This document shows, in pieces, positions 15,948-24,334 of a DNA stretch of 64,000 nucleotides. Position numbers and translations under genes: made by a program. Source of the DNA: Prevotellaceae bacterium MN60 (lineage in GTDB: Bacteria > Bacteroidota > Bacteroidia > Bacteroidales > Bacteroidaceae). The notes beneath the pieces are model-generated. The model was not told the DNA's origin. It made no database searches and was given only the letters and a program-made list of their open reading frames with translations. The stretch is taken from the NCBI GenBank assembly GCA_900199555.1, contig FZQZ01000001.1, positions 372,001 through 436,000 of the forward strand. Reading direction: 5' to 3'. Every line of letters starts with the position of its first letter. The stretch's first letter is position 1.

Positions 15948-16640
15948 TCAGAAATAAAATCGGAAACCGGCAGCAATATTGAATCGTGCGAAATCGTTTC
16001 CTTTATTCTCTTCCTTTACCCACGAAACATTCTGGCTCTTGAAGAAGTGAAGCAACCAATTGGCCTCTACACCTATAGCACAATGAGGCAGTATCGCATA
16101 CTCAACTCCGAATTTTGCCATTAAACCTAAACCGTCTTGCGAATATTGGTATTGGCACAAATCCTCCATGCCTTGTGTATAGTCGTAATAATTATTAATA
16201 TAGCCTTCCCAGTATGTCCAAGTATTTACGCGGTCCTCATGCTTATGCACATAGCCTAAGCCATAAGCAGTCTCAAGACGAAAGCCTGATTTAGTCATAC
16301 AACTCTGCACAAAACTGGCTCCGACATAATTAAAAGTGACACCCTGTCCTTCGCATTTCGTATAGTTACGAACATAGTTTATACCAAATCCCATTCCTTT
16401 CTTCCACAGATGTTCGTAATCCAGCATAAAGTCAAAGCCAAAAAGACCTCTATGTATTTGGGTTGGAGTTTGAACCTTAGAATAGATGCATGACAATCCT
16501 CCACTGATCTTAGCAACATTTGAGGGAAGTGCTGGTACTTCATTCTTAAAGTTGATTACTGTTGAATCATTTAGTGTTTCTGCTTTTGCCTGCATGATGG
16601 TAGTAGCTAAAAGCATGGATAAGAAAATAATACGTTTCAT
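15948..16640 (-). CDS. small outer-membrane beta-barrel protein, unknown function
   Basis: 230 residues, signal peptide MKRIIFLSMLLATTIMQAKA. After a short linker the sequence alternates polar and aromatic residues in at least eight strand-like segments (LFGFDFMLDYEHLW, MGFGINYVRNY, FRLETAYGLGYVH, LMAKFGVEYAI, IGVEANWLLHFF, FNIAAGFRFYF) and ends in Phe, the usual C-terminal signature of an outer-membrane barrel. No specific family recognised; it resembles the porin-like small barrels of Bacteroidetes. It has its own promoter and is not part of an obvious operon. Confidence 0.75.
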   Translation of the reverse strand: MKRIIFLSMLLATTIMQAKAETLNDSTVINFKNEVPALPSNVAKISGGLSCIYSKVQTPTQIHRGLFGFDFMLDYEHLWKKGMGFGINYVRNYTKCEGQGVTFNYVGASFVQSCMTKSGFRLETAYGLGYVHKHEDRVNTWTYWEGYINNYYDYTQGMEDLCQYQYSQDGLGLMAKFGVEYAILPHCAIGVEANWLLHFFKSQNVSWVKEENKGNDFARFNIAAGFRFYF

Positions 16641-16668
16641 AAATTAATTTGTGTGTTAAAATTTTATG

Positions 16669-16699
16669 CAAAGGTACAAAATTTTCTTGAGTTTTCAAA
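16669..16699 (-). promoter_or_regulatory. promoter of the outer-membrane barrel gene
   Basis: Minus strand: TTTG (16699-16696), 19-base spacer, TACCTTTG (16676-16669), 28 bases before the ATG. A textbook Bacteroidetes -33/-7 pair. Confidence 0.75.
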
Positions 16700-16740
16700 A
16701 CTTTTTCTTCAGTAAAATGAGGTTTCAAATGCTCATTAGA

Positions 16741-16828
16741 GAATAATGTCGTCAAACCCTCCGAATAATGTCGTCAAACTCCGAGAATTATGCCGTCAAA
16801 CTATTCGTAAAATGCCGTCAAAATATTC
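16741..16828. repeat. four tandem 22-bp repeats with core ATGYCGTCAAA
   Basis: Units at 16741, 16763, 16785 and 16807 are each exactly 22 bases: GAATAATGTCGTCAAAC..., GAATAATGTCGTCAAAC..., GAATTATGCCGTCAAAC..., GTAAAATGCCGTCAAAA.... The core ATG(T/C)CGTCAAA is invariant, flanks drift. The array lies in the divergent intergenic region, 33 bases upstream of the MscS promoter and 42 bases upstream of the barrel promoter. Twenty-two bases is about two helical turns, so the array could present four sites on one DNA face. Confidence 0.85.
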
Positions 16829-16860
16829 ATAGAAATAAGCATAAAAATATGCAAATATAT

Positions 16861-16891
16861 TTTGCACTCTGCTCAAAAATTAGTAACTTTG
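16861..16891 (+). promoter_or_regulatory. promoter of the MscS/kinase/permease operon
   Basis: TTTG (16861-16864), 19 bases, TAACTTTG (16884-16891), 25 bases before the ATG. Follows directly on the 22-bp repeat array. Confidence 0.75.
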
Positions 16892-16916
16892 CATGCAAAA
16901 CCATAAAAGGAACTGA

Positions 16917-19241
16917 ATGAAAAGAACATTAACTCTCATGCTCGTGCTGCTCATCACACTGGGCGCACAGGCTGTGTTGAAAGAAAAAGACCTGGAACAA
17001 ACGCTGCAAATACTGCGCACGGAGTTGACCACCCATCACCGTGAGCTGTCGCAACAGATAGAGATGAACCGTAAACAGAGTGAACAGGTACGCCAACAGT
17101 TGTTGGAGACCATGCAGCGCTCTGACCAGAACTCACTGATGTTGTACTCACAGAAGTTGGACTATGTGTTCGACCTGACATACGCATGTCATGAGGCTAC
17201 GGAGCAATTTCACGACTTCCGCAGCAAGCAGCTGCCTTTCAAGATGTTCCTGGAAAAGGCTGATGCTGAGATTGCTCGCTACGACTCACTGATAACCTCA
17301 CTGAAGTCGATGCCCATCACCATACTGAGCGATAAGGCGCAAATAGACCGCAACGTATGTATGACGCTGGCTACGAACATCCGCAACTCGCTGGAGGAGA
17401 ATCGCACTACACTGCAAGACTACATTCGCTATTACGACACGACAGAGAAGCGTCTGAGCCATTTGAACGACTATGCTCAGAAGCGCTATCAAGACATACA
17501 GACCAGCATCTTCAAGAATGGTGGCGACAGCTATCTAGCCATTCTGAAAAACTGGAATCGCAACTGGTCAAGAATGACGCGAACGGTACAGAAGAAATAT
17601 CAGCCTAATGCCCACTCACAGTGGGATAGTCGCTGGATATTCGGACTACTGTTCTCTACCATCTTCTATGCCATCATTGCTACACTGTTGAACTTCCTGC
17701 TGATACGCTACGTAGTGCCTCAGCGCTTCCGTACGGCAGAGTTTAAGAAGAAGCGTGCCTGCATCACCATGGCAACAACAACCATCACCTTTGCACTGAT
17801 ACTGGGTATCTCGCTGGCACTGGTTGAAAGCAACTTCTTTATCATGGCTGCCAACCTGCTGGTACAGTACGCATGGCTATTGGGCATCATTCTGTTCTCA
17901 CTGCTATTGCGTGTAAAGGGAGAACAGATCAAGAGCGCATTCCGCATCTATACTCCCCTACTCTTTGTAGGCTTCTTGGTGATTGCCATCCGCATCATCC
18001 TGATACCTAACGAACTGGTGAACATCGCATTCCCGCCCATCTTGCTGCTTTGTGCCTTGTGGCAGTGGAGTGTGATTCGTCGTCACAACCACAACATCCC
18101 TCGCTCAGACATCTTCTACACCTATATCTCACTAACCGTATTTCTGGGTAGCGTATGCTGCTCATGGGCCGGCTATACACTGTTAGCAGTACAGATACTG
18201 ATTTGGTGGATTATGCAGCTGACATGCATCCTGACCATCACCTGCATCAGTCGCTACCTGAAGATATATGGAGAGAAGCACGGATTTGCAGAGCGCCCCA
18301 TCACCAAGACCTGGGTTTACGACCTGGCATACGAAGTACTACTACCAGTGTTGGGTGTGGCATCCGTAATGATTAGTATCTACTGGGCGGCCGACGTATT
18401 CAACCTGTCAGATCTCTGCTGGAAGGTTTTCAAGACATACTATATCAATCTGAAAAACTTCAAGATAAGCATTCTCACATTGGCTATGGTGATCACGCTG
18501 TGGTTCTGCTTCGCATACGTTAATCGCACCATCCTACAACTGATGCGCATGCACTTCATGATAAAAGATCCTGATACTGCTGCCAGTCGTGAGGTAATGG
18601 GAAAGAACGTGCTACAGGTGATAGTATGGGGTAGCTGGTTCCTGATTACAATGGGTATCCTGAAAATCTCAATGGAATGGCTGCTAGTAGTAACCGGAGG
18701 CTTGTCAACAGGTATCGGTTTCGCATCGAAAGACATCATCGAAAATATCTACTATGGCATCTCTCTGATGACAGGACGCATCAAGGTGGGCGACCTGATT
18801 CAGGTGGACGACACAACAGGTCGCGTAACCAGTATCAGCTATACTTCTACCATTATTGAAGCACTAACGGGTGAAGTCATCACTTTCCAAAACTCACAGC
18901 TGTTCTCAAAAAACTACAAGAACCTGACACGTAACCATGGCTATGTGCTGCAAATCATCACCTTTGGTGTGGCATACGGTTCGAACTTGGCACAGGTAAA
19001 ACAATTGGTTGAAGAGGCTATCAATAATATGAATCTGGAGTGGATAGATCCAGAAAAGCCTGTGACATCACTCGTTTCTGAACTCGGTGACTCTAGCGTC
19101 AACTTCAAGCTGCTGGTATGGACAGATGCGCTGAAGCGTGGCTTGGTAGTGAGCGAGGTATTAAATACCATCTATGACACGCTCAACCAGAACAACATTG
19201 AGATTCCGTTCCCACAACAGGATGTACACATTAAGAATTGA
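16917..19241 (+). CDS. large MscS-family mechanosensitive channel
   Basis: 774 residues. Signal peptide MKRTLTLMLVLLITLGAQA, then a periplasmic coiled-coil region (residues about 22-215, rich in Gln, Glu and Arg), multiple transmembrane helices (about 235-545) and the MscS core: pore-helix segment VVTGGLSTGIGFASKDIIEN (near residue 590) followed by the beta domain GRIKVGDLIQVDDTTGRVTS and NSQLFSKNYKNLTR. The periplasmic extension makes it MscK/YnaI-like in layout rather than a minimal MscS. It would release solutes on membrane tension, and the extension could sense envelope state. Followed after 37 bases by a histidine kinase, suggesting coupled osmotic or envelope sensing. Confidence 0.9.
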   Translation: MKRTLTLMLVLLITLGAQAVLKEKDLEQTLQILRTELTTHHRELSQQIEMNRKQSEQVRQQLLETMQRSDQNSLMLYSQKLDYVFDLTYACHEATEQFHDFRSKQLPFKMFLEKADAEIARYDSLITSLKSMPITILSDKAQIDRNVCMTLATNIRNSLEENRTTLQDYIRYYDTTEKRLSHLNDYAQKRYQDIQTSIFKNGGDSYLAILKNWNRNWSRMTRTVQKKYQPNAHSQWDSRWIFGLLFSTIFYAIIATLLNFLLIRYVVPQRFRTAEFKKKRACITMATTTITFALILGISLALVESNFFIMAANLLVQYAWLLGIILFSLLLRVKGEQIKSAFRIYTPLLFVGFLVIAIRIILIPNELVNIAFPPILLLCALWQWSVIRRHNHNIPRSDIFYTYISLTVFLGSVCCSWAGYTLLAVQILIWWIMQLTCILTITCISRYLKIYGEKHGFAERPITKTWVYDLAYEVLLPVLGVASVMISIYWAADVFNLSDLCWKVFKTYYINLKNFKISILTLAMVITLWFCFAYVNRTILQLMRMHFMIKDPDTAASREVMGKNVLQVIVWGSWFLITMGILKISMEWLLVVTGGLSTGIGFASKDIIENIYYGISLMTGRIKVGDLIQVDDTTGRVTSISYTSTIIEALTGEVITFQNSQLFSKNYKNLTRNHGYVLQIITFGVAYGSNLAQVKQLVEEAINNMNLEWIDPEKPVTSLVSELGDSSVNFKLLVWTDALKRGLVVSEVLNTIYDTLNQNNIEIPFPQQDVHIKN

Positions 19242-19278
19242 GAGGTAAGAAGATTTTTCAAAACACACTAAACTATTA

Positions 19279-20322
19279 ATGAGAAAAAAAACTAAAGGAA
19301 CAGGACAACACCTCGCGAGAATAGTGATGACTATCATCCTCCTGCTCGCGATGACAACATCATGCCAGCACAATGGAGCAAGAGCTGCAGACTCTTCACC
19401 AGTCATTTCAGAACTGAAGACACAAAACGAGCTATTACAACAACGCTCACGCTTTACAACAGGTAGCGTAGTGATGATATTCGGCATCGTGGCACTCTTG
19501 GCATTCCTTGCCGTGAATAGTCGTTGGACACGCAGACTGGAACTAAAAAACCGCCAACTGCAGCGTGAACGCAACGTAGTGGTAGCACAAAACAAACAGT
19601 TGGCTATTGAGCGCGACCGCGCTGAGGCAGCATCAAAGGCAAAGACATCGTTCATACAAAGTATGACACACGAGATACGCACGCCACTGAATGCCATCAG
19701 TGGTTTCGCACAGGTACTGACAATGCCTGGCGTGAATATCACAGAAGCAGAACGGAATGACTGTTGTCAACGTATTCAGGACAATACACGAATGCTGACA
19801 AACATTGTAGATGACCTCATCTTTATCTCCGACATAGAAAGCAGCAGCGAAAAGGTTGTTACGGAGCCATGCATGGCAGCTATTCTCATAGAACAACCAC
19901 TGGACATGGTAAAGCCATTGGTGGCAGAGAATGTAAAACTGAACAACGAGTGTAACATACCCATGGAGCAGATGATAGAAACGAATACGTTCCTTGTTCA
20001 TACCATCCTGAACAAATTGCTTGACAATGCCGCAAAGTTTACCACCGAGGGCAGCATCACTCTATGTATGAGTCTGGAAAACGAGCAACTGCACTTCTCG
20101 GTGGCAGATACGGGACCCGGTATTCCTGAAGATAAAAAAGACTATATCTTCGAACGATTCACTAAGCTAGACAGTTTTGCACAAGGTGCCGGTCTCGGAC
20201 TGGCGATAGCTCGCATGACAGCCGAACACCTTGGCGGTTCACTAACACTAGACACAGCATATCACGAAGGAACAAAAATTGACCTCTTCCTTCCTGCAAA
20301 GGAATCGTCATTTATAAACTAA
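19279..20322 (+). CDS. membrane sensor histidine kinase
   Basis: 347 residues. Two hydrophobic helices (about 14-31 and 61-80) bracket only some 30 periplasmic residues, so it hardly has a ligand-binding domain; the first helix ends TTSCQ, which could even act as a lipobox. A coiled coil leads to a complete transmitter: H-box SMTHEIRTPLNAISGFAQVL, N-box LLDNAAKFT, G1 DTGPGIP, G2 GAGLGLAIA. Autophosphorylates on the H-box His; no response regulator is adjacent. Placed between the channel and the purine permease, 37 and 42 bases from each, probably in one transcript. Its intact H-box contrasts with the degenerate kinases elsewhere in the window. Confidence 0.9.
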   Translation: MRKKTKGTGQHLARIVMTIILLLAMTTSCQHNGARAADSSPVISELKTQNELLQQRSRFTTGSVVMIFGIVALLAFLAVNSRWTRRLELKNRQLQRERNVVVAQNKQLAIERDRAEAASKAKTSFIQSMTHEIRTPLNAISGFAQVLTMPGVNITEAERNDCCQRIQDNTRMLTNIVDDLIFISDIESSSEKVVTEPCMAAILIEQPLDMVKPLVAENVKLNNECNIPMEQMIETNTFLVHTILNKLLDNAAKFTTEGSITLCMSLENEQLHFSVADTGPGIPEDKKDYIFERFTKLDSFAQGAGLGLAIARMTAEHLGGSLTLDTAYHEGTKIDLFLPAKESSFIN

Positions 20323-20364
20323 ATCACTATTCACAAACTAAATCACTATTTGCAAATTACACAC

Positions 20365-21654
20365 ATGAAAACCAGACTACTGTCACTTGTAGGGTTCTCA
20401 GTTCAGCAACACAGTTTGAAGACAGAGATACTCTCAGGAATTACTACTTTTACAACCATGTCATACATCTTGGCGCTGATGCCTGCGATGTTCGCGCCAT
20501 TGGCTGCACATGGATATCCCATTGACTCTCTTCTCACCGCCACCACTCTATCCACAATCATAGGCACACTGCTGATGGCTTTTCTGGCAAAGCGCCCCAT
20601 CGGACAGGCACCAGGACTGGCACTGAACATTTTCTTTGTGGAGACGGTATGTCTGTCGCTCGGCTATACGTGGCAGTTTGCCCTGACAGCAGTATTCCTT
20701 GAAGGACTACTCTTCGTACTGCTCTGCTTGAGTAATCTGCGCCAACTTATCTTCGACATGATGCCCACATCACTGAAGTATGCCATTGCTGCAGGCATAG
20801 GATTCTTTATTGCCAGCATCGGCTTCAAGAATAGTGGACTACTGGCTGAGGGCACCATCTTTAATCATATCAACACACTGATTACGCCATCATCCTTATT
20901 GTTCCTGTTCGGCCTGGTGCTTGCTGGCACATTTATCGTATTGCGCATTCGTGGCGGTTTGCTGCTCAGTATCATCATCATTACACTGCTTGGCATCCCT
21001 GTTGGAGTGACAAAGATACCCGATCAACTGTTTAGCATGCCCTCATCACCAGCCCCACTCTTCTGCCAGTTCTCTTGGAACGACCTGCTGACTCCCGACC
21101 TATGGGTTTGCGTATTGACCATGCTCTTCTTCGATGTGTTCGACACCCTAGGCTCAGTGGTGGGATTGATGGCAAACTCCGGACTCATCCGTAAGAATGG
21201 ACGCATTCCTCACATGCGTAACATCATGCTGAGCGATGCCATTGCCACCATGGCAGGTGCCTGTTTGGGATGCAGCACAGTAACGACGTATGTGGAGAGT
21301 GCTACAGGTGTCGCTGAGGGAGGCCGCACAGGATTCACGGCTCTCACCATTGCATTATGCTTTGTCGCCTGTCTATTCCTTGCGCCCCTATTCCTTGCCA
21401 TCCCTACTGCCGCCACTGCCCCCATCATGGTCGTGGCTGGTTTCTACCTTTTTAGTTCTGTACGCAACATCCGACTAGCTCGCCCTCAGGAGACCATGCC
21501 TGCCTTTCTGACTATTCTGCTGATGCCAGTCACTGGTAGCATCACCGATGGTATCATCATCGGTCTGTTTACTTACGTTGTCTTCTCATTTATCTCGAGT
21601 TGGATTCATCGTTTCAACCACAAGAAGACTTCGGAAGAGGAATACGGAGAATAA
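20365..21654 (+). CDS. NCS2-family purine (guanine/hypoxanthine) permease, AzgA-like
   Basis: 429 residues from the ATG at 20365. About a dozen transmembrane helices; the family landmarks are FTTMSYILALMPAMFAPLA, IGQAPGLALNIFF and LFFDVFDTLGSVVG, and TTYVESATGVAEGGRTGFTA. This pattern fits the AzgA/GhxP branch, which imports hypoxanthine, guanine or adenine with protons. Preceded by a duplicated 16-base segment AAACTAAATCACTATT (20316 and 20335). A strong hairpin follows the stop codon. Substrate within the purines is not certain. Confidence 0.9.
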   Translation: MKTRLLSLVGFSVQQHSLKTEILSGITTFTTMSYILALMPAMFAPLAAHGYPIDSLLTATTLSTIIGTLLMAFLAKRPIGQAPGLALNIFFVETVCLSLGYTWQFALTAVFLEGLLFVLLCLSNLRQLIFDMMPTSLKYAIAAGIGFFIASIGFKNSGLLAEGTIFNHINTLITPSSLLFLFGLVLAGTFIVLRIRGGLLLSIIIITLLGIPVGVTKIPDQLFSMPSSPAPLFCQFSWNDLLTPDLWVCVLTMLFFDVFDTLGSVVGLMANSGLIRKNGRIPHMRNIMLSDAIATMAGACLGCSTVTTYVESATGVAEGGRTGFTALTIALCFVACLFLAPLFLAIPTAATAPIMVVAGFYLFSSVRNIRLARPQETMPAFLTILLMPVTGSITDGIIIGLFTYVVFSFISSWIHRFNHKKTSEEEYGE

Positions 21655-21672
21655 ACAAACATCAAAAAAGAA

Positions 21673-21704
21673 TCCGCCCGATTGTCGTCATGACAGTCGG
21701 GCGG
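21673..21704. terminator. bidirectional intrinsic terminator
   Basis: TCCGCCCGATTGTC and GACAGTCGGGCGGA form a stem of about 13 bp with a 4-base loop, flanked by A-runs on the left and A/T-runs on the right. It separates the plus-strand permease from the minus-strand barrel gene and can serve both. Confidence 0.85.
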
Positions 21705-21741
21705 AAAAATTTCCTAAAACTTATACTTATTCGTGTTCCGA

Positions 21742-22305
21742 TTAGAAGTTGTAGTACATACCGAAGCCAACCTTGCTGTTCAGGTCAAAGCCGAAAGTGT
21801 TGGCAGCCTTAGCACCCTCATAATCATCCTTTGAGTTCTTGTAACCCAACCAACCGAAGTGAGCAACAAAGCTCAGCTTATCGTTCAGGTTTACAGCTAC
21901 ACCGGGACGAACACCGATACCGAACTGGTTGTTCTTAGCACCAGCATTGTCATAGTGAGCGTATGACAGACCACCGTCAACGAATACATTAACCTTGTCG
22001 AGCTTTACGAAAGTGTAACGAACGTATGGGTTAATGATGAAGCGCTTGTCCTTTGCAGTAACAGTAACATCAAGACCTTCTACTGTCTTAGTAACTTCTC
22101 TCTTGTCCTGACCGAAACCGAAAGACAGACCTACAGCCCAGTTCTCGTCGAGGTTATAACCAATCTCAGGCATCAATGTTACGCTAGAGTTTGTTACACC
22201 ATCCTGAGAAGTTGTCTCAAAACCTACCTCGCCACCAACATAAACCTGAGCGTTCATAGTAGCAGCTACTGCAACAGCAGCCAGTGTCATCATAATCTTT
22301 TTCAT
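21742..22305 (-). CDS. small outer-membrane beta-barrel (OmpA/OprF-type porin family)
   Basis: 187 residues from the ATG at 22305 (MKKIMMTLAAVAVAATMNAQ, a clear signal peptide; the frame extends 63 codons upstream through the promoter but is not translated there). Eight strand-like segments with Gly/aromatic alternation (VYVGGEVGFETT, ITLMPEIGYNL, WAVGLSFGFGQ, FIINPYVRYTFV, VNVFVDGGLSYAHY, FGIGVRPGVAVNL, LSFVAHFGWLGY, FGFDLNSKVGFGMYYNF) and a terminal Phe. An abundant, structural barrel of this class is typical of Bacteroidales; no specific transport role can be assigned. Confidence 0.85.
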   Translation of the reverse strand: MKKIMMTLAAVAVAATMNAQVYVGGEVGFETTSQDGVTNSSVTLMPEIGYNLDENWAVGLSFGFGQDKREVTKTVEGLDVTVTAKDKRFIINPYVRYTFVKLDKVNVFVDGGLSYAHYDNAGAKNNQFGIGVRPGVAVNLNDKLSFVAHFGWLGYKNSKDDYEGAKAANTFGFDLNSKVGFGMYYNF

Positions 22306-22366
22306 AATACTTTTTCCTTTTAAATTAATAATAATAATTAGTTCGATTTTGTCATTTTTGACGGTG

Positions 22367-22374
22367 CAAAGGTA
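22367..22374 (-). promoter_or_regulatory. -7 element of the small barrel gene
   Basis: TACCTTTG on the minus strand, 61 bases before the ATG; no convincing TTTG at the -33 distance. The 5' leader contains AAAGGAAAAAG shortly before the start codon. Confidence 0.5.
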
Positions 22375-22498
22375 TGACAAAAAAACTATTCGGTGAGAAA
22401 TATTTTTCTGCTTTTCCTCTTTTTGAGTAAAATAATTGATAAATATCATGGAATTGAGGGAAAAATGCAAAAATATTTGTATTTTAAGCATCATTTCC

Positions 22499-22529
22499 TT
22501 TGTTTTGTCCTAGCTTATTTGTATCTTTG
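22499..22529 (+). promoter_or_regulatory. promoter of kdsA
   Basis: TTTG (22499-22502), 19-base spacer, TATCTTTG (22522-22529), 25 bases before the kdsA ATG. The position rules out the upstream in-frame start codons. Confidence 0.75.
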
Positions 22530-22554
22530 CAAGGTATTATGTAAGAAAAGTCGC

Positions 22555-23310
22555 ATGAAACAAACGTTTATAGCTGGCCCATGTGTGATAGAATCTGCCG
22601 AGTTGTTAGACACGGTGGCTTCTAAGTTAGTGGAAATCAATAAGAAATTGGGCACTGATATTATCTTCAAAGCCTCGTTTGACAAGGCAAATCGTACCTC
22701 ACTACGTTCTTTCCGTGGCCCTGGCATTGACCATGGTTTGCTCATGCTGAGCGATGTCAAGTCGAAATACGGACTGCGCGTACTGACCGACATTCATGAG
22801 GCTTGGCAGGCAGAACCTGCTGGACAGGTATGCGATATCCTGCAAATTCCGGCTTTTCTCTGCCGACAGACAGACTTATTGATTGCAGCTGCCCGCACAG
22901 GTCGCACTGTCAACATTAAGAAGGCCCAATTCTTAGGTGGTCATGATATGAAGTACCCTGTAGAGAAGGCTCGCGAAAGTGGTGCCAAAGAGGTATGGTT
23001 GACAGAGCGTGGCAATATGATGGGCTATAACAATCTGGTGGTTGACTTCCGCAATATCCCCGACATGCTGGAGATTACCGACACCGTTATCATGGACTGT
23101 ACACATAGTGTTCAGCGCCCTGGTGGTGCTGATGGCAAGACAGGTGGAGACCGCCGCTTTGTTCCTCAGATGGCCATGGCAGCCAAAGCCTTCGGTGCTA
23201 ACGGATTCTTCTTTGAAGTACATCCCAACCCAGATCAAGGATTGAGTGATGCTGCCAATATGCTGGAGTTAAGCAAGCTGGAGAAACTAATCGAGAATAT
23301 CCTAGCCTAG
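22555..23310 (+). CDS. kdsA: 3-deoxy-8-phosphooctulonate (KDO-8-P) synthase
   Basis: 251 residues. Condenses phosphoenolpyruvate with D-arabinose 5-phosphate to KDO 8-phosphate, the first committed step of the KDO sugar of lipopolysaccharide. Seen: FIAGPCVIES, FKASFDKANRTS, the PEP/A5P-binding loop SFRGPGIDHGL, FLCRQTDLL, NIKKAQFLGGHDM, and DCTHSVQRPGG. Length is slightly below the roughly 280 residues of the E. coli enzyme, as usual in Bacteroidetes. Directly followed by the gene for the isomerase that makes its substrate, separated only by a 10-bp-period repeat that also contains the kdsA stop codon. Confidence 0.96.
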   Translation: MKQTFIAGPCVIESAELLDTVASKLVEINKKLGTDIIFKASFDKANRTSLRSFRGPGIDHGLLMLSDVKSKYGLRVLTDIHEAWQAEPAGQVCDILQIPAFLCRQTDLLIAAARTGRTVNIKKAQFLGGHDMKYPVEKARESGAKEVWLTERGNMMGYNNLVVDFRNIPDMLEITDTVIMDCTHSVQRPGGADGKTGGDRRFVPQMAMAAKAFGANGFFFEVHPNPDQGLSDAANMLELSKLEKLIENILA

Positions 23311-23365
23311 GAATACCTAGGAGAACCTAGGACATCCTAGGAAACCCTAGGCAATCCTAGAAAAA
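23306..23365. repeat. six tandem 10-bp units CCTAGGnnnn between kdsA and kdsD
   Basis: CCTAGGAATA, CCTAGGAGAA, CCTAGGACAT, CCTAGGAAAC, CCTAGGCAAT, CCTAGAAAAA. The palindrome CCTAGG recurs exactly every 10 bases while the following four bases vary. The first unit overlaps the kdsA stop codon and the array ends 11 bases before the kdsD start. CTAG is generally the rarest tetranucleotide in bacterial genomes, so this density is striking. Confidence 0.9.
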
Positions 23366-23376
23366 ACAAAAAAGCA

Positions 23377-24324
23377 ATGACAACAAAAGAATACGCAATA
23401 CAATGTCTGAAGGATGAGGCACAGGCCATTCTAGACCTGATTCCTCTGATGGACGACCAGTTTGACAAAGCCGTAGATTTGATTATGGATTGTCCTGGTA
23501 AAGTTATTGTAACAGGTGTCGGAAAAAGCGGACATATCGGAGCAAAGATTGCTGCTACGCTGGCATCAACAGGAACCCCTTCTTTCTTTATCAACCCACT
23601 GGACGTATATCATGGCGACCTGGGTGTGATGTCTGCCAATGATGTGGTACTGGCTATCTCTAACTCAGGACAGACCGACGAGTTATTGCGTTTCATCCCG
23701 ATGGTGTTACACATGCAGATTCCTATTATCGGCATGAGTGGCAATCCACAATCCTTGTTGGCAAAATATTCTACCTATCATCTGAATGTCAGTGTAGAGA
23801 AAGAGGCTTGTCCGCTGAATCTGGCGCCAACCAGCAGTACCACAGCCACACTCGCCATGGGCGACGCACTGGCTATCGCACTAATGGAGAAGCGCAACTT
23901 CCAACCACAAGACTTTGCTCAGTTCCATCCTGGTGGCGAATTAGGAAAGCGTCTGCTGACCACCGCTCAGGATGTAATGATTACGGAGAACCTGCCTTTG
24001 TTGTCTGCCGACATGCATCTGGGACAGGCTATCATCCATGTCAGCAAGGGCAAGTTAGGATTAGGTGTAGCCATTGAAAATGACTGCATAGCTGGTCTGA
24101 TTACCGATGGTGATATCCGCCGAGCCATGGAGAAGTGGCAGGCAGAATTCTTCAACCACACTGTAGAAGACATTATGACTCGTACGCCGAAGACCGTCGG
24201 TCCACAGGCAAAAATCTCTGAGATACAAAAGCTGATGAATAAACATAAAGTCCACAACGTGCTGGTAGTAGACGAAGGAAACCATCTTCTTGGTATCGTT
24301 GACCGCTATGCATGTGTATTATAA
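23377..24324 (+). CDS. kdsD: arabinose-5-phosphate isomerase (KpsF/GutQ family)
   Basis: 315 residues: an N-terminal SIS sugar-phosphate isomerase domain (VIVTGVGKSGHIGAKIAATL, AISNSGQTDELL, PTSSTTATLAMGDALA) and two C-terminal CBS domains (about 200-310; GLITDGDIRR and VLVVDEGNHLLGIVDR). Converts ribulose 5-phosphate to arabinose 5-phosphate, the substrate of the upstream KdsA, so the two genes form a KDO-supply pair. His in QFHPGGELGKRL is the usual active-site region. Confidence 0.93.
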   Translation: MTTKEYAIQCLKDEAQAILDLIPLMDDQFDKAVDLIMDCPGKVIVTGVGKSGHIGAKIAATLASTGTPSFFINPLDVYHGDLGVMSANDVVLAISNSGQTDELLRFIPMVLHMQIPIIGMSGNPQSLLAKYSTYHLNVSVEKEACPLNLAPTSSTTATLAMGDALAIALMEKRNFQPQDFAQFHPGGELGKRLLTTAQDVMITENLPLLSADMHLGQAIIHVSKGKLGLGVAIENDCIAGLITDGDIRRAMEKWQAEFFNHTVEDIMTRTPKTVGPQAKISEIQKLMNKHKVHNVLVVDEGNHLLGIVDRYACVL

Positions 24325-24334
24325 TTGAAAGTGT

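Noticed and set aside
16741..16828. CRISPR array
   Set aside because: Units are directly contiguous with drifting flanks and no unique spacers, and no cas gene is present in the window.
19279..20322. Treating the kinase after the MscS gene as another degenerate sensor
   Set aside because: Its H-box His and N, G1 and G2 boxes are all intact, so only its very short periplasmic part is unusual.
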